From: Azoarcus sp. TTM-91
GTDB lineage: Bacteria; Pseudomonadota; Gammaproteobacteria; Burkholderiales; Rhodocyclaceae
DNA: 34,738 nucleotides
NCBI RefSeq assembly: GCF_012911025.1
Contig: NZ_WUEI01000047.1
Coordinates: 1-34,738, forward strand
Direction: 5' to 3'
Below the pieces are notes generated by a model, which was given only the letters and a program-made list of their open reading frames with translations, had not been told where the DNA came from and ran no database searches. Both the position numbers and the translations under genes were made by a program. Shown here piece by piece: positions 8,432 to 15,499 of the stretch (within the stretch, counting starts at the first letter, position 1; the number at the start of each line of letters is the position of its first letter).

Positions 8432-8462
8432 CTCCAATATCCGGTGGAGTAACGTGGCGTTA
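8432..8462. promoter_or_regulatory. Two adjacent inverted repeats, candidate MocR operator
   Basis: CTCCA (8432-8436) and TGGAG (8445-8449) are inverted around 8 bases. Immediately after, TAAC (8450-8453) and GTTA (8459-8462) are inverted around 5 bases. They sit between the divergent MocR and AhpD-like genes, 24-54 bases from the MocR start, where an autoregulated divergent operator is expected. The short arms make this tentative. Confidence 0.35.
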
Positions 8463-8550
8463 TGACATGGACCGCCGCTGAAGTCGATAGGCGGCCCTGG
8501 GGCGCACCGACCCCGACACTACTCACCATCAACGACAGGAAAGGACTGAG

Positions 8551-8997
8551 ATGACACGCTTGAACTGGCAAGAAATCGCGCCTGACGGCGCGAAGGCTCT
8601 TTTCGGTATCCACCACTACGTCACAAAGAAGACGAACCTCCCCGAGGAGCTTGTGCACCTCGTGTTCCTCCGCGTTTCGCAAATCAACGGCTGCGCCCAC
8701 TGCATCGACATGCACAGCCGCGATCTCAGGAAAACCATGTCGATCGACAAGATCACGTTGGTACCGGTGTGGGATGAAGTACGCCACCTATTCTCTGACC
8801 AGGAGCGTGCCGCGCTGGCCTGGGCTGAGGAGGTGACTCGTGTCAGCGAAACGCATGCTTCGGATGAGGCGTATGCCGCTGCCTCGGCACAATTCACGCC
8901 CAAAGACCTGGTCGACCTTACGATCACGATCGCCGCAATGAACGCGTTCAACCGACTGGGCGCGCCATTTCGGCTTCCTGTCGCCGCCAAGTCGTGA
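8551..8997 (+). CDS. AhpD-like carboxymuconolactone decarboxylase-family protein
   Basis: A 148-residue helical protein of the carboxymuconolactone decarboxylase/AhpD superfamily. The redox signature is complete: an upstream Glu in PEELVHL, then CAHCIDMH (about residues 49-56), the C-x2-C-x3-H pattern of AhpD-type peroxidase cores. This points to a thiol-based peroxidase or reductase and not to the decarboxylase, which lacks the CxxC. The ribosome site is AAAGGACTGAG before ATG. The divergent MocR regulator is the likely controller, a pairing often seen for this family. The C-terminal half (FNRLGAPFRLPV near the end) fits the family ending. Confidence 0.88.
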   Translation: MTRLNWQEIAPDGAKALFGIHHYVTKKTNLPEELVHLVFLRVSQINGCAHCIDMHSRDLRKTMSIDKITLVPVWDEVRHLFSDQERAALAWAEEVTRVSETHASDEAYAAASAQFTPKDLVDLTITIAAMNAFNRLGAPFRLPVAAKS

Positions 8998-9463
8998 TTT
9001 GGCTCGAACACGGACATAGCAAATGATGTTTCGTGGCCGCCCGACGTTTTTTCAGCCCTAGCGCTGGATCGCGCGTAATCCAGACACCGGTTTCAAGCGG
9101 GGCATCTTGGTCGAGCGAGGTAGTTCCGCGGAAAACTCGCTCTCCAGAAACCGGTCATTGAGCGAGGAGGAGGAGACCTCGGCTATTCGATTCAGATGGC
9201 GAAATCGACTGACCGGTTCTCGCCGAACGCGGACAATCAGCGTATCCGGCTGGACCGGCAGCTTCGGCCGAAATACCGCCGCTCATTACTCGCGCTATGC
9301 GAGCAGCGCTCACTGCCTCTCACTTCTCCTTCTTGTCCTTAACCGTCAGCATGACAGCCTCTCTTTCTTCGACAGCCGTCACTCGCCCTTACCGGGGATG
9401 GGCGCAGAACGCCAAGGCATGCCAAGCGGACGCTTCGCATGACCGCCTTTCTTGCGACGAGGC
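8998..9463. other. 466-base stretch without a supported gene
   Basis: No gene is supported. The segment contains several partly repeated blocks around ACCGGT (about 9090, 9150 and 9213) and two GAGCGAGG copies (about 9114 and 9160). A minus-strand frame of about 80 codons (9155-9390) is broken by one internal stop and has no recognised family. GC content is lower than in flanking genes. It may be a remnant or an uncharacterised repeat. Confidence 0.4.
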
Positions 9464-9519
9464 AAAAAAACGCCGCCCAAAAAAGGCGGCAAAGGAGGCC
9501 GGGGGCCATGCCGGCCTCC
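9464..9519 (-). terminator. Rho-independent terminator (preceded by a second hairpin) of the PQQ operon
   Basis: Read on the minus strand, a perfect 9-bp hairpin comes first (arms 9519-9511 and 9502-9494, GGAGGCCGG / CCGGCCTCC). Then comes a 6-bp GCCGCC / GGCGGC hairpin (9490-9485 and 9477-9472) followed by G and a run of seven T (9470-9464). It lies 70-125 bases beyond the aldehyde dehydrogenase stop. It closes the five-gene minus-strand operon. Confidence 0.88.
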
Positions 9520-9588
9520 GGGAGAGCGTGAGGTGATTCAGCCGCCGGCCACGGCCCGATGGCGAAGGCGGGGCCGGCGGGGTGGGGC

Positions 9589-11028
9589 TCAGCCGTGCTG
9601 CATGTACACCACGTGGGTCTCGGTGTACTCGTAGAGCCCATGCTTGCCGTCCGCGCCGCCGATGCCCGACTTGCGGCGGCCGGCGTGGAAGCCTTGCATG
9701 GCTTCGAAGTGCTCGCGGTTTACGTAGGTTTCGCCGAAGCGCAGGTCGCGGCAGGCGCGCATGGCGGAGGAGAGGTCGCGGGTGAAGATGGAGGAGGTGA
9801 GGCCGTACTCGGAGTCGTTGGCGAGGGCGATGGCTTCTTCCAGGCTGTCTACCGTCTGGATGGGCAGCACCGGGCCGAAGATTTCCTTCTTCATGATCTC
9901 CATGTCGTGGCGGCAGCCGGCGAGCACGGTGGGCTGGTAGTGGAAGCCCTGGCCGAGGTCGGCGAGGTTGCCGCCGGTGACGACCTGGGCGCCGTCCTGC
10001 CGTGCCTTCGTGACCATGGCGGCGACCTTATCGAGGCCGATCTGGTTCACCAGCGGGCCCATGCCGACGCTGCGGTCGGCCATCGGGTCGCCGTAGCGGG
10101 TGGCGGCCATGTGGGCGGCGATCTTGGTGGTGAATTCCTCCGCCACCTTGCGATCCACGTAGACGCGCTCGGCGCAGTTGCACACCTGGCCGGTGTTGAT
10201 GACCCGCGAGTCGCAGATGGCCTTGGCGGCGAGGTCGAGGTCGGCGTCGGCCAGCACGATGGCGGGCGCCTTGCCGCCCAGTTCCAGGTTCACCCGGGTG
10301 AGGTTGGTGGCGGCCGCCTGCATGATGCGGATGCCGGTGGCGACGCTGCCGGTGAAGCTCACCAGGCCGATGCCGGGGTGGGAACTGAGCGCCGAGCCGG
10401 TGCTGGCGCCGCGGCCGCTCACCAGGTTGAACACGCCCGGCGGCAGGCCGGCTTCCTGGGCGAGGTGGGCGAACTCGAAGGCGTTGATCGGCGTTTCTTC
10501 GCTGGGCTTGATCACGATGGTGTTGCCGGTAATCAGGGCCGGCGCGAGCTTGCGGGCGATGAGGAAGAAGGGGAAGTTCCACGGCAGGATGCCGGCGGTG
10601 ACGCCGATGGGCTTGCGCATCAGGAAGATGCTCTCGCCCGGCCGGTCGCTGGGGATCATTTCGCCCTCGATGCGGCGCGCCCATTCGGCCATGTAGTCCA
10701 GGTAGTCGGCGGTGAAGTCCACTTCCACCGTGGCCAGGCCTAGCACCTTGCCTTGCTCGCGGGTGATGATTTCCGCCAGCCTGTCCTTGTGCTGGCGCAG
10801 CTTGGCGGCGATGGCGCGCAGGTGGCCGGCGCGCTGTATGGCCGGCAGGCGCTCCCAGGCGGGTTGAGCGCGGGTGGCGGCCTCCACCGCGCGCTCCACC
10901 ACCGCGGCGCCGGAGTCCGGCACGAAGGCCAGCAGCTCGTCGTTGGCGGGGTTGCGCACCTCGATCAGCGGATCGCCGCTGGTGACGACAAATTCGCCGT
11001 CGATGAAATTGCGGTACTCGGTTGCCAT
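9589..11028 (-). CDS. aldA: NAD(P)-dependent aldehyde dehydrogenase, lactaldehyde/glycolaldehyde dehydrogenase (AldA) type
   Basis: A 479-residue aldehyde dehydrogenase that oxidises an aldehyde to the acid. It is strikingly similar along its length to E. coli AldA as I remember that sequence: shared blocks include FTADYLDYMAEWARR (about 105-119), ILPWNFPFFLIARK (147-160), GNTIVIKPSE and NREHFEAMQGFHAG near the end. The general base is Glu249 in LELGGKAP and the nucleophile Cys283 in GQVCNCAERV. I start at 11028 because AGGAG then has a 7-base spacing; an ATG at 11031 is immediately before it. It is the last gene of the PQQ operon, where it should finish the oxidation begun by the PQQ alcohol dehydrogenase. 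The symbol reflects similarity; the natural substrate may differ. Confidence 0.93.
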   Translation of the reverse strand: MATEYRNFIDGEFVVTSGDPLIEVRNPANDELLAFVPDSGAAVVERAVEAATRAQPAWERLPAIQRAGHLRAIAAKLRQHKDRLAEIITREQGKVLGLATVEVDFTADYLDYMAEWARRIEGEMIPSDRPGESIFLMRKPIGVTAGILPWNFPFFLIARKLAPALITGNTIVIKPSEETPINAFEFAHLAQEAGLPPGVFNLVSGRGASTGSALSSHPGIGLVSFTGSVATGIRIMQAAATNLTRVNLELGGKAPAIVLADADLDLAAKAICDSRVINTGQVCNCAERVYVDRKVAEEFTTKIAAHMAATRYGDPMADRSVGMGPLVNQIGLDKVAAMVTKARQDGAQVVTGGNLADLGQGFHYQPTVLAGCRHDMEIMKKEIFGPVLPIQTVDSLEEAIALANDSEYGLTSSIFTRDLSSAMRACRDLRFGETYVNREHFEAMQGFHAGRRKSGIGGADGKHGLYEYTETHVVYMQHG

Positions 11029-11059
11029 CATCAGTCTCCTGTTTTATGTGTTGCGGGTT

Positions 11060-11527
11060 TCAGGCCGTACGGGCCATGCGCTTGCCGAAGCATTCCGAGG
11101 CGAAGCCGAAGATCACGCCGGCTACCCAGGACAGCGTGACGAAGAGGATGCCGGCGTCCAGCTTGCCGCCGGCGCCGAAGAAGGAGGCGGCGCCGAGGAA
11201 GGCCGCCGGGGTATAGGCGAGCAGGGCGACGTCGGCCATGGCCACCAGCACGAAGGCCAGCACGGCGACCAGGGTGATGAGCGAGCCCAGGCCGCCGCCC
11301 AGGGCCTGCACGCCGAACAGCGTGGCGGCGGTGAGCAGGATGCCGGCCACGCCGGCCGCCAGCGCCTTGCGCGCGCCCTCGCCGCCGCCGCCGGCGGCGA
11401 AGTGGGCGGCCCAGGCGACGAAGCCTATCCAGGCGTTGAAGTTGAGGCCGGGGTTGCCGACCGAGAGATAGACCCACAGCGCTACCAGGAGCGCGATGCT
11501 GAGGGCAAGCGAGTGCAGCAGTTTCAT
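11060..11527 (-). CDS. Small membrane protein, DUF1097-like
   Basis: A 155-residue, very hydrophobic protein with about four or five membrane segments (residues 4-22, 30-45, 55-75, 80-105, 125-145). The N-terminal pattern, a first helix followed by FNAWIGFVAWAAHFAAGGG, resembles the DUF1097 family, whose function is unknown. The start at 11527 has AAGGAG six bases upstream; a longer frame to 11656 would overlap the preceding gene and is rejected. It is the fourth gene of the PQQ operon, 31 bases before the aldehyde dehydrogenase. A role in inner-membrane passage of a substrate or product is possible but unproven. Confidence 0.75.
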   Translation of the reverse strand: MKLLHSLALSIALLVALWVYLSVGNPGLNFNAWIGFVAWAAHFAAGGGGEGARKALAAGVAGILLTAATLFGVQALGGGLGSLITLVAVLAFVLVAMADVALLAYTPAAFLGAASFFGAGGKLDAGILFVTLSWVAGVIFGFASECFGKRMARTA

Positions 11528-11618
11528 GGCGTTCTCCTTGGCTGCCGCCCTTCGCGCCGCCGTGCTTCGCGGCCACTTGGTGTGACCGCTGCGTGGCCGG
11601 CGGGAAGGGCGGCTGCCC

Positions 11619-12494
11619 TTACCAGGCGTAGGCGTACTTGATGTTGAAGCTGTCATTCACCGAGTGGTTTTCGCCGCTGATGCTGTGCGAGTAGCGCAGG
11701 GTGATGGACTGGTTGTCGAAGGTGTGGAACATGAGGCCGATACCGCCATCCAGCACATGGCCGCCATCCACCGTGGAGGTGCTCTTGCTGCGCTCGTAGT
11801 CCAGCGCCAGGAAGGGCTCCAGCAGCGGCGTGGCGCGGTAGCCCAGCCGGTGGTTGGTGTGGAAGGAGTGGCCTGGGCGGATGTCGTCCGTGCGGTCGCC
11901 CTGGAACACGAAGCCGGCGTCGGCCGTCCAGCCCAGCTTGTCGGTGAGGCGCCAGTCCCAGAACAGGCTGGAGAGGTTCTTCCAGTTCTTGTCGCTGACC
12001 TCGCTGCTGCCGGCCGGGATCTGCAGGAAGGACTGGAAGCCCAGGGTGAGCTCAGGCCGCGGCTTGTACCAGATGGCGAAGCCGGTCATCGGGTCGCCCA
12101 GGCCGCTGGCATGGGAGTTGTCGCGGTCGTTGCGGATGCTGATCTCCGGCACGATCACTTCCCAGGCCAGGCCGATGTTGCGGTTGAAGTCGGGCGTCCA
12201 GAAGCGCACGTATTTCGACAGGCCGACGATGGCTTCGGAGTCGGAGCCGCGCACCCGGTCGCCGTCGTTGTCGAAGGCGCGCTTGTTGCGCTGCAGGTAG
12301 GCGTACTGCACGAAGACGTTGAAGGGCTTGAAGTCGACCGGCAGGTCGTACTCGTGCGGGCCGATGACGTCGAAGGTGGTCTGCGCCTGGACGGGGAGGG
12401 CGGTGCCGGCGGCCACCAGGGCGAACAGGGTGGCGGCGAGCAGCTGCGGTTTCGGTTGGCCCCGGCGTGAGGGGGCCTGCCTTGCAGGCATCAT
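11619..12494 (-). CDS. Outer-membrane channel, phenol-degradation MetA-type (PF13557-like)
   Basis: A 291-residue secreted beta-barrel protein. A signal peptide (residues 1-37, hydrophobic LLAATLFALVAAG, ending AQA before QTT) is followed by alternating beta segments with many aromatic residues. The chain ends with the aromatic residue Trp, as outer-membrane barrels do. The FNVFVQYAYL start of the mature part and the SLFWDWRLTDKLGW region fit the family of outer-membrane proteins found in phenol and aromatic catabolic clusters, which are thought to let hydrophobic substrates through. The ribosome site GGAG is nine bases before ATG. As third gene of the PQQ operon, it probably brings the alcohol to the periplasmic enzyme. 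Confidence 0.8.
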   Translation of the reverse strand: MMPARQAPSRRGQPKPQLLAATLFALVAAGTALPVQAQTTFDVIGPHEYDLPVDFKPFNVFVQYAYLQRNKRAFDNDGDRVRGSDSEAIVGLSKYVRFWTPDFNRNIGLAWEVIVPEISIRNDRDNSHASGLGDPMTGFAIWYKPRPELTLGFQSFLQIPAGSSEVSDKNWKNLSSLFWDWRLTDKLGWTADAGFVFQGDRTDDIRPGHSFHTNHRLGYRATPLLEPFLALDYERSKSTSTVDGGHVLDGGIGLMFHTFDNQSITLRYSHSISGENHSVNDSFNIKYAYAW

Positions 12495-12531
12495 TGTTGT
12501 TGTCTCCAGAGGGTGTGGATCGGGGTTGCCG

Positions 12532-12553
12532 GCGGCGCCGAGGCCGGCGCCGC
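12532..12553. repeat. Intra-operon hairpin
   Basis: GCGGCGCCG (12532-12540) and CGGCGCCGC (12545-12553) form a perfect 9-bp stem with a 4-nt loop between the PQQ dehydrogenase stop and the outer-membrane channel start. There is no T run. It probably stabilises the 3' end of the upstream transcript segment and so favours the first two genes. Confidence 0.5.
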
Positions 12554-12579
12554 GCGGCGGTCAGGCGGAGCCCGCGGGC

Positions 12580-14310
12580 TCAGTCCTCGAGGGCGAAGAC
12601 CCAGACGGAGCCGCCTTCGGGCACCTGCTTCTCCCAACCGTGGCTGTCATGCATCTTTCCCTGGATCCATGCCGCATCCACGCCCCAGCCGGAGACCACG
12701 GCCACGTATTGCTTGCCGTCGATGAAGTAGCTGCTGGGCGGCGAGATGATGCCGGAGGGGGTGGGGAACTCCCACAGCAGCTTGCCGTTGCGGGCGTCAT
12801 AGGCGCGGAACATGCGGTCGTTGGTGCCGCCGGCGAAGAGCACGTTGCCGGCGGTGACCATGACCGAGCCGAAGTTCCACGACGCGGCGTAGGTCTCGCG
12901 CCAGTTCTCCTTGGCGCCGTCTACGCTCCAGGCCTGGATGCCGCCGACGAAGGGCGCGTTCTTGTCCACCTTCAGGTTCAGCTCGGTGATCTCCACCCCG
13001 GCCGACCATTGCCCCGGAATGCGCTCCTGGATCTTGCCGGTGAGCGTCATGCAGTGGTTGTCGTTGAAGGGGATGTAGAGCATGCCGGTCTTGGGGCTGT
13101 AGGCTTCGAAGGGCCAGTCCTTGCCGCCCCACAGGCTGGGGCAGTAGGTCGCCGTCTTGCCGGTGCCGGGCTTGCCGGCCTCGTCGTAGGTGGGGCGGCC
13201 GGTCTTGGGATCGATGCTGGTGAAGACGTTCTGCTTGACGTAGCGCAGCGCCTTGTTGAAGTCGATCTTGCCGTCGGGCTTGCGGTCCAGCCAGTAGATG
13301 TAGCCGTTGCGCTGGGCGCTGATGAGGCCGGGCACCTTCTTGCCGTTGCGCTCGAACTCCACCAGGGTGGGCGCGTTCATGCCGGCCCAGTCCCAGGAGT
13401 CGTTCCAGTGGTACTGGTGGTGGCCCTTGATTTCGCCGGTGTCGGGGTTGAGGGCAAGCACGGAGGCGAGGTAGAGGTTGTCGCCGGGGCGCTGGTCACC
13501 CAGCCAGGGCGCGCCATTGCCCACGCCCCAGTAGAGGACGTCGTTCTTGGCGTCGTAGTTGCCCGGCATCCACATGGTGCCGCCGCCGTTCTTCCAGGCA
13601 TCCTTCCAGCGCCCTTCCTGCGGCCAGGTTTCGGAGCCGGGTTCGCCCGGCGCCGGCACCGCGTAGCGGGTCCATACCTCCTTGCCGGTCTCCAGGTCGA
13701 AGGCCTTGAGGAAGCCGCGCACGCCGAACTCGCCGCCCGAGGGGCCGACGATGACGACGTTCTTGACCACCAGCGGCGCCGAGGTGATGTAGGCGCTGTC
13801 CTTCTGCCAGTCGCACACCTCGGACTCCCACACCTTGGCGCCGGTCTTGGCGTCCAGCGCGGTGATCATGCAGTCCAGGCTGGCGACGTACACCTTGTCG
13901 CCGGCCAGCGCCACGCCGCGGTTGGTGACGTGCAGCGCGCCGAAGCCTTCCGGCAGCTCGCGCTTGTAGCGCCACAGCAGGCGGCCGGTCTTGGCGTTGA
14001 AGGCCAGCACCTGGTTGCGCGGGGTGGAGACGAACATCATGTCGCCATTGACGATGGCCGGTGCCTCGTGGCCGGAAGTCATGCCGGTGGCGGCGCTCCA
14101 CACCGGCTTGAGCTTCTTCACGTTGGCGGTGGTGATCTGGTCCAGCGCGCTGTAGCTCCAGCCCTGGTAGTTGCCCTTGGTCATGAGCCAGTTCTCCGGC
14201 TCGGGATTGGCCAGGCGCTGGGCGGTGACCGGCTTGTAGTCGCCGGCGGCGCCGGCCAGGAATGGCGCAAAGGCCAGGCCCAGAGCCGTCAGCGATAGCA
14301 GTCTTTTCAT
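12580..14310 (-). CDS. PQQ-dependent alcohol dehydrogenase (methanol/ethanol dehydrogenase family), periplasmic
   Basis: A 576-residue eight-bladed propeller quinoprotein with a signal peptide (residues 1-22), expected to oxidise an alcohol to an aldehyde in the periplasm. The start has GGAG six bases upstream. Likely active-site residues are Glu194 (SGGEFGVRG), Asn265 (GVGNGAPW), catalytic Asp307 (SWDWAG) and Arg334 (SAQRNGYIYW). The residue two after the catalytic Asp is Ala309; lanthanide-dependent XoxF enzymes have Asp there, so this looks calcium-dependent. The adjacent Cys-Cys pair of classical enzymes, normally before NRGV, is replaced by ALHVT (residues 125-129). There is no fused cytochrome domain. 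No PQQ biosynthesis or cytochrome c gene is in the window; the neighbouring Rieske protein is a candidate electron acceptor. Confidence 0.93.
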   Translation of the reverse strand: MKRLLSLTALGLAFAPFLAGAAGDYKPVTAQRLANPEPENWLMTKGNYQGWSYSALDQITTANVKKLKPVWSAATGMTSGHEAPAIVNGDMMFVSTPRNQVLAFNAKTGRLLWRYKRELPEGFGALHVTNRGVALAGDKVYVASLDCMITALDAKTGAKVWESEVCDWQKDSAYITSAPLVVKNVVIVGPSGGEFGVRGFLKAFDLETGKEVWTRYAVPAPGEPGSETWPQEGRWKDAWKNGGGTMWMPGNYDAKNDVLYWGVGNGAPWLGDQRPGDNLYLASVLALNPDTGEIKGHHQYHWNDSWDWAGMNAPTLVEFERNGKKVPGLISAQRNGYIYWLDRKPDGKIDFNKALRYVKQNVFTSIDPKTGRPTYDEAGKPGTGKTATYCPSLWGGKDWPFEAYSPKTGMLYIPFNDNHCMTLTGKIQERIPGQWSAGVEITELNLKVDKNAPFVGGIQAWSVDGAKENWRETYAASWNFGSVMVTAGNVLFAGGTNDRMFRAYDARNGKLLWEFPTPSGIISPPSSYFIDGKQYVAVVSGWGVDAAWIQGKMHDSHGWEKQVPEGGSVWVFALED

Positions 14311-14403
14311 TTTTGTCTCCTTCCTTGGGTGGGTGTTGCTCAGGTGATGTGCCGGGCAGGAACGCGTGCCGGCGGCGCGTCTTCCTCGGGTGTTGCGCAT
14401 GCC

Positions 14404-15018
14404 CTACTGCTGCGGCGGCCCCAGCGGACCGGCAAAGTTGCCGGCCACCAGCAGCGCGCTGCCGGCCTGCTTGAGCGGCAGGTGGGCCAGCCGGCGGGTC
14501 GCCGGGCCGGCTACCACCTCGCCGTTCTTGAGCACGTCGAAGGTGGAGCCGTGACAGTTGCAGACCAGCTTGCCGCCGGTGGGATGTGTCTCGGTGATCG
14601 GGCAGCCGTAGTGGGTGCAGATGGCGGAGAAGGCGAGCACGCCGTCGGCGGCGTCGGCGCGGAGCTTCTCCGGCAGTTCCTCCGGCGCCACCTTCACCAG
14701 CGCCAGCAGGTTGGTGCGGGCGCCGTCGCGCACCGTCTGGGTGGAGACGTCCATCGGGTAGGCCAGCACCGGCGGGCCGCCCACCTTCAGGTCGGCCAGG
14801 GTGATCTGCTGGCCCTCCTTTTCTCCGGTCATGTAGGCCAGGCCGTCGCCCACCTGGGGTCTGGCGCGGCGCGGGTTGTCGGCAGCGGCTGCGCCGCCCG
14901 GCACCAGCGGGGCTACCGCCAGCGCCAGCGAAGCCGCCAGCATCGCGCGCCGGCTGCCCGGTTCCGCCTGCGGTGCAGTGGCGCAGGGGCAGCCCGCTTC
15001 GAGTTCCCTATCAGCCAT
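14404..15018 (-). CDS. Tat-exported Rieske [2Fe-2S] protein
   Basis: A 204-residue protein. The N-terminus has SRRAMLAASLALAVAPL (about residues 22-38), a twin-arginine export signal or anchor. The C-terminal half is a Rieske fold with box I CTHYGC and box II CNCHGS. These supply two Cys and two His cluster ligands and the extra Cys pair for the stabilising disulfide, as in high-potential Rieske proteins. The box II Ser is kept, but the Tyr that usually follows is Phe (CHGSTFD), which should lower the potential somewhat. It resembles arsenite-oxidase small subunits in layout, but no molybdoenzyme gene is nearby. It is the first gene of the sigma-54 operon, directly before the PQQ alcohol dehydrogenase, so it may carry electrons from that enzyme to the respiratory chain. 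That role is inference. Confidence 0.9.
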   Translation of the reverse strand: MADRELEAGCPCATAPQAEPGSRRAMLAASLALAVAPLVPGGAAAADNPRRARPQVGDGLAYMTGEKEGQQITLADLKVGGPPVLAYPMDVSTQTVRDGARTNLLALVKVAPEELPEKLRADAADGVLAFSAICTHYGCPITETHPTGGKLVCNCHGSTFDVLKNGEVVAGPATRRLAHLPLKQAGSALLVAGNFAGPLGPPQQ

Positions 15019-15118
15019 TCCTTTCCATCCTCCTTGGTCGCGTTGTGATCGCGGCTGGCGGCGCCGGCCGCGATGCCGGGCTGCGTTCGCGCCGCAGCCT
15101 TCTGGCCGGGCAGCAGGG

Positions 15119-15133
15119 GCAAGGCCTGTGCCA
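15119..15133 (-). promoter_or_regulatory. Sigma-54 promoter of the Rieske-PQQ operon
   Basis: On the minus strand the sequence is TGGCACAGGCCTTGC, with the -24 element TGGCAC and the -12 element TTGC. It matches the consensus in every fixed position and has the exact GG-N10-GC spacing. Transcription would start near 15107, giving a leader of about 90 bases to the Rieske start codon. The divergent gene encodes a sigma-54 activator. Confidence 0.88.
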
Positions 15134-15248
15134 GCGTGGCGGTCGGGGTGGGGGCGAGGAGGATCAGCCCATTGACGGGAAAGGGAAAATTCGGGCGGGC
15201 GCTGGCGCGCGGCGGCATCTCGCCCCGCCGGCGCTTGTGTTGCAGGAA

Positions 15249-15269
15249 TGTGTCAGCCCTGTGTCAGCC
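15249..15269. promoter_or_regulatory. Tandem 10-bp direct repeats, candidate activator binding site (UAS)
   Basis: TGTGTCAGCC occurs at 15249-15258 and again at 15260-15269, an 11-bp period that places both copies on one face of the helix. They lie about 120-135 bases upstream of the sigma-54 promoter, the usual distance for binding sites of sigma-54 activators. The divergent AcoR-like protein is the likely binder. Confidence 0.6.
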
Positions 15270-15288
15270 GGTCGCCCTGATACGGTCC

Positions 15289-15312
15289 TGGCACAGTCCG
15301 GGCAGTGCCCGG
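15289..15312 (+). promoter_or_regulatory. Sigma-54-like element overlapping a 15-bp palindrome
   Basis: TGGCACAGTCCGGGC (15289-15303) has a perfect -24 box and the GG-N10-GC spacing, but the -12 box is GGGC instead of TTGC. It overlaps a palindrome (CCGGGCA 15298-15304, centre 15305, TGCCCGG 15306-15312). It points toward the activator gene 200 bases away. It could be a weak second promoter or a regulator site. Confidence 0.3.
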
Positions 15313-15391
15313 GAGGCGGCTGGCGGATGGCCGCCGCCGCCCGGTATTCCGCCACCGGCGCGGCGCTTGGCGATAGCACTTGTTTCGTAGG

Positions 15392-15420
15392 TTGAATGGC
15401 CTATTTCTTGCGGCTATCCT
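15392..15420 (+). promoter_or_regulatory. Sigma-70 promoter of the activator gene
   Basis: TTGAAT (15392-15397) and TATCCT (15415-15420) are separated by exactly 17 bases and lie about 80 bases before the activator start codon. The match is 4 of 6 in each box. This would give basal expression of the sigma-54 activator. Confidence 0.5.
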
Positions 15421-15499
15421 CTGATGCACCTGCAAGCTCCCCGGACGCGCTGCGTGACAGTGGCGGGCGGCAGGAGAACGAGACCAAAGGAGGCCGGCG

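Noticed and set aside
8551..8997. True 4-carboxymuconolactone decarboxylase of the protocatechuate pathway
   Set aside because: The CxxC-x3-H signature is of the AhpD peroxidase type and no other protocatechuate pathway gene is close.
9155..9390. A minus-strand gene of about 80 codons
   Set aside because: It is interrupted by a stop codon and shows no recognisable family; reported only as an unexplained stretch.
12319..14298. A 659-codon plus-strand open frame opposite the PQQ dehydrogenase
   Set aside because: Shadow of the PQQ dehydrogenase, Val/Gly/Ala/His-rich without any recognisable domain.
14404..15018. Rieske protein as the small subunit of an arsenite oxidase
   Set aside because: The fold is similar, but no large molybdopterin subunit is nearby and the operon is for alcohol oxidation.
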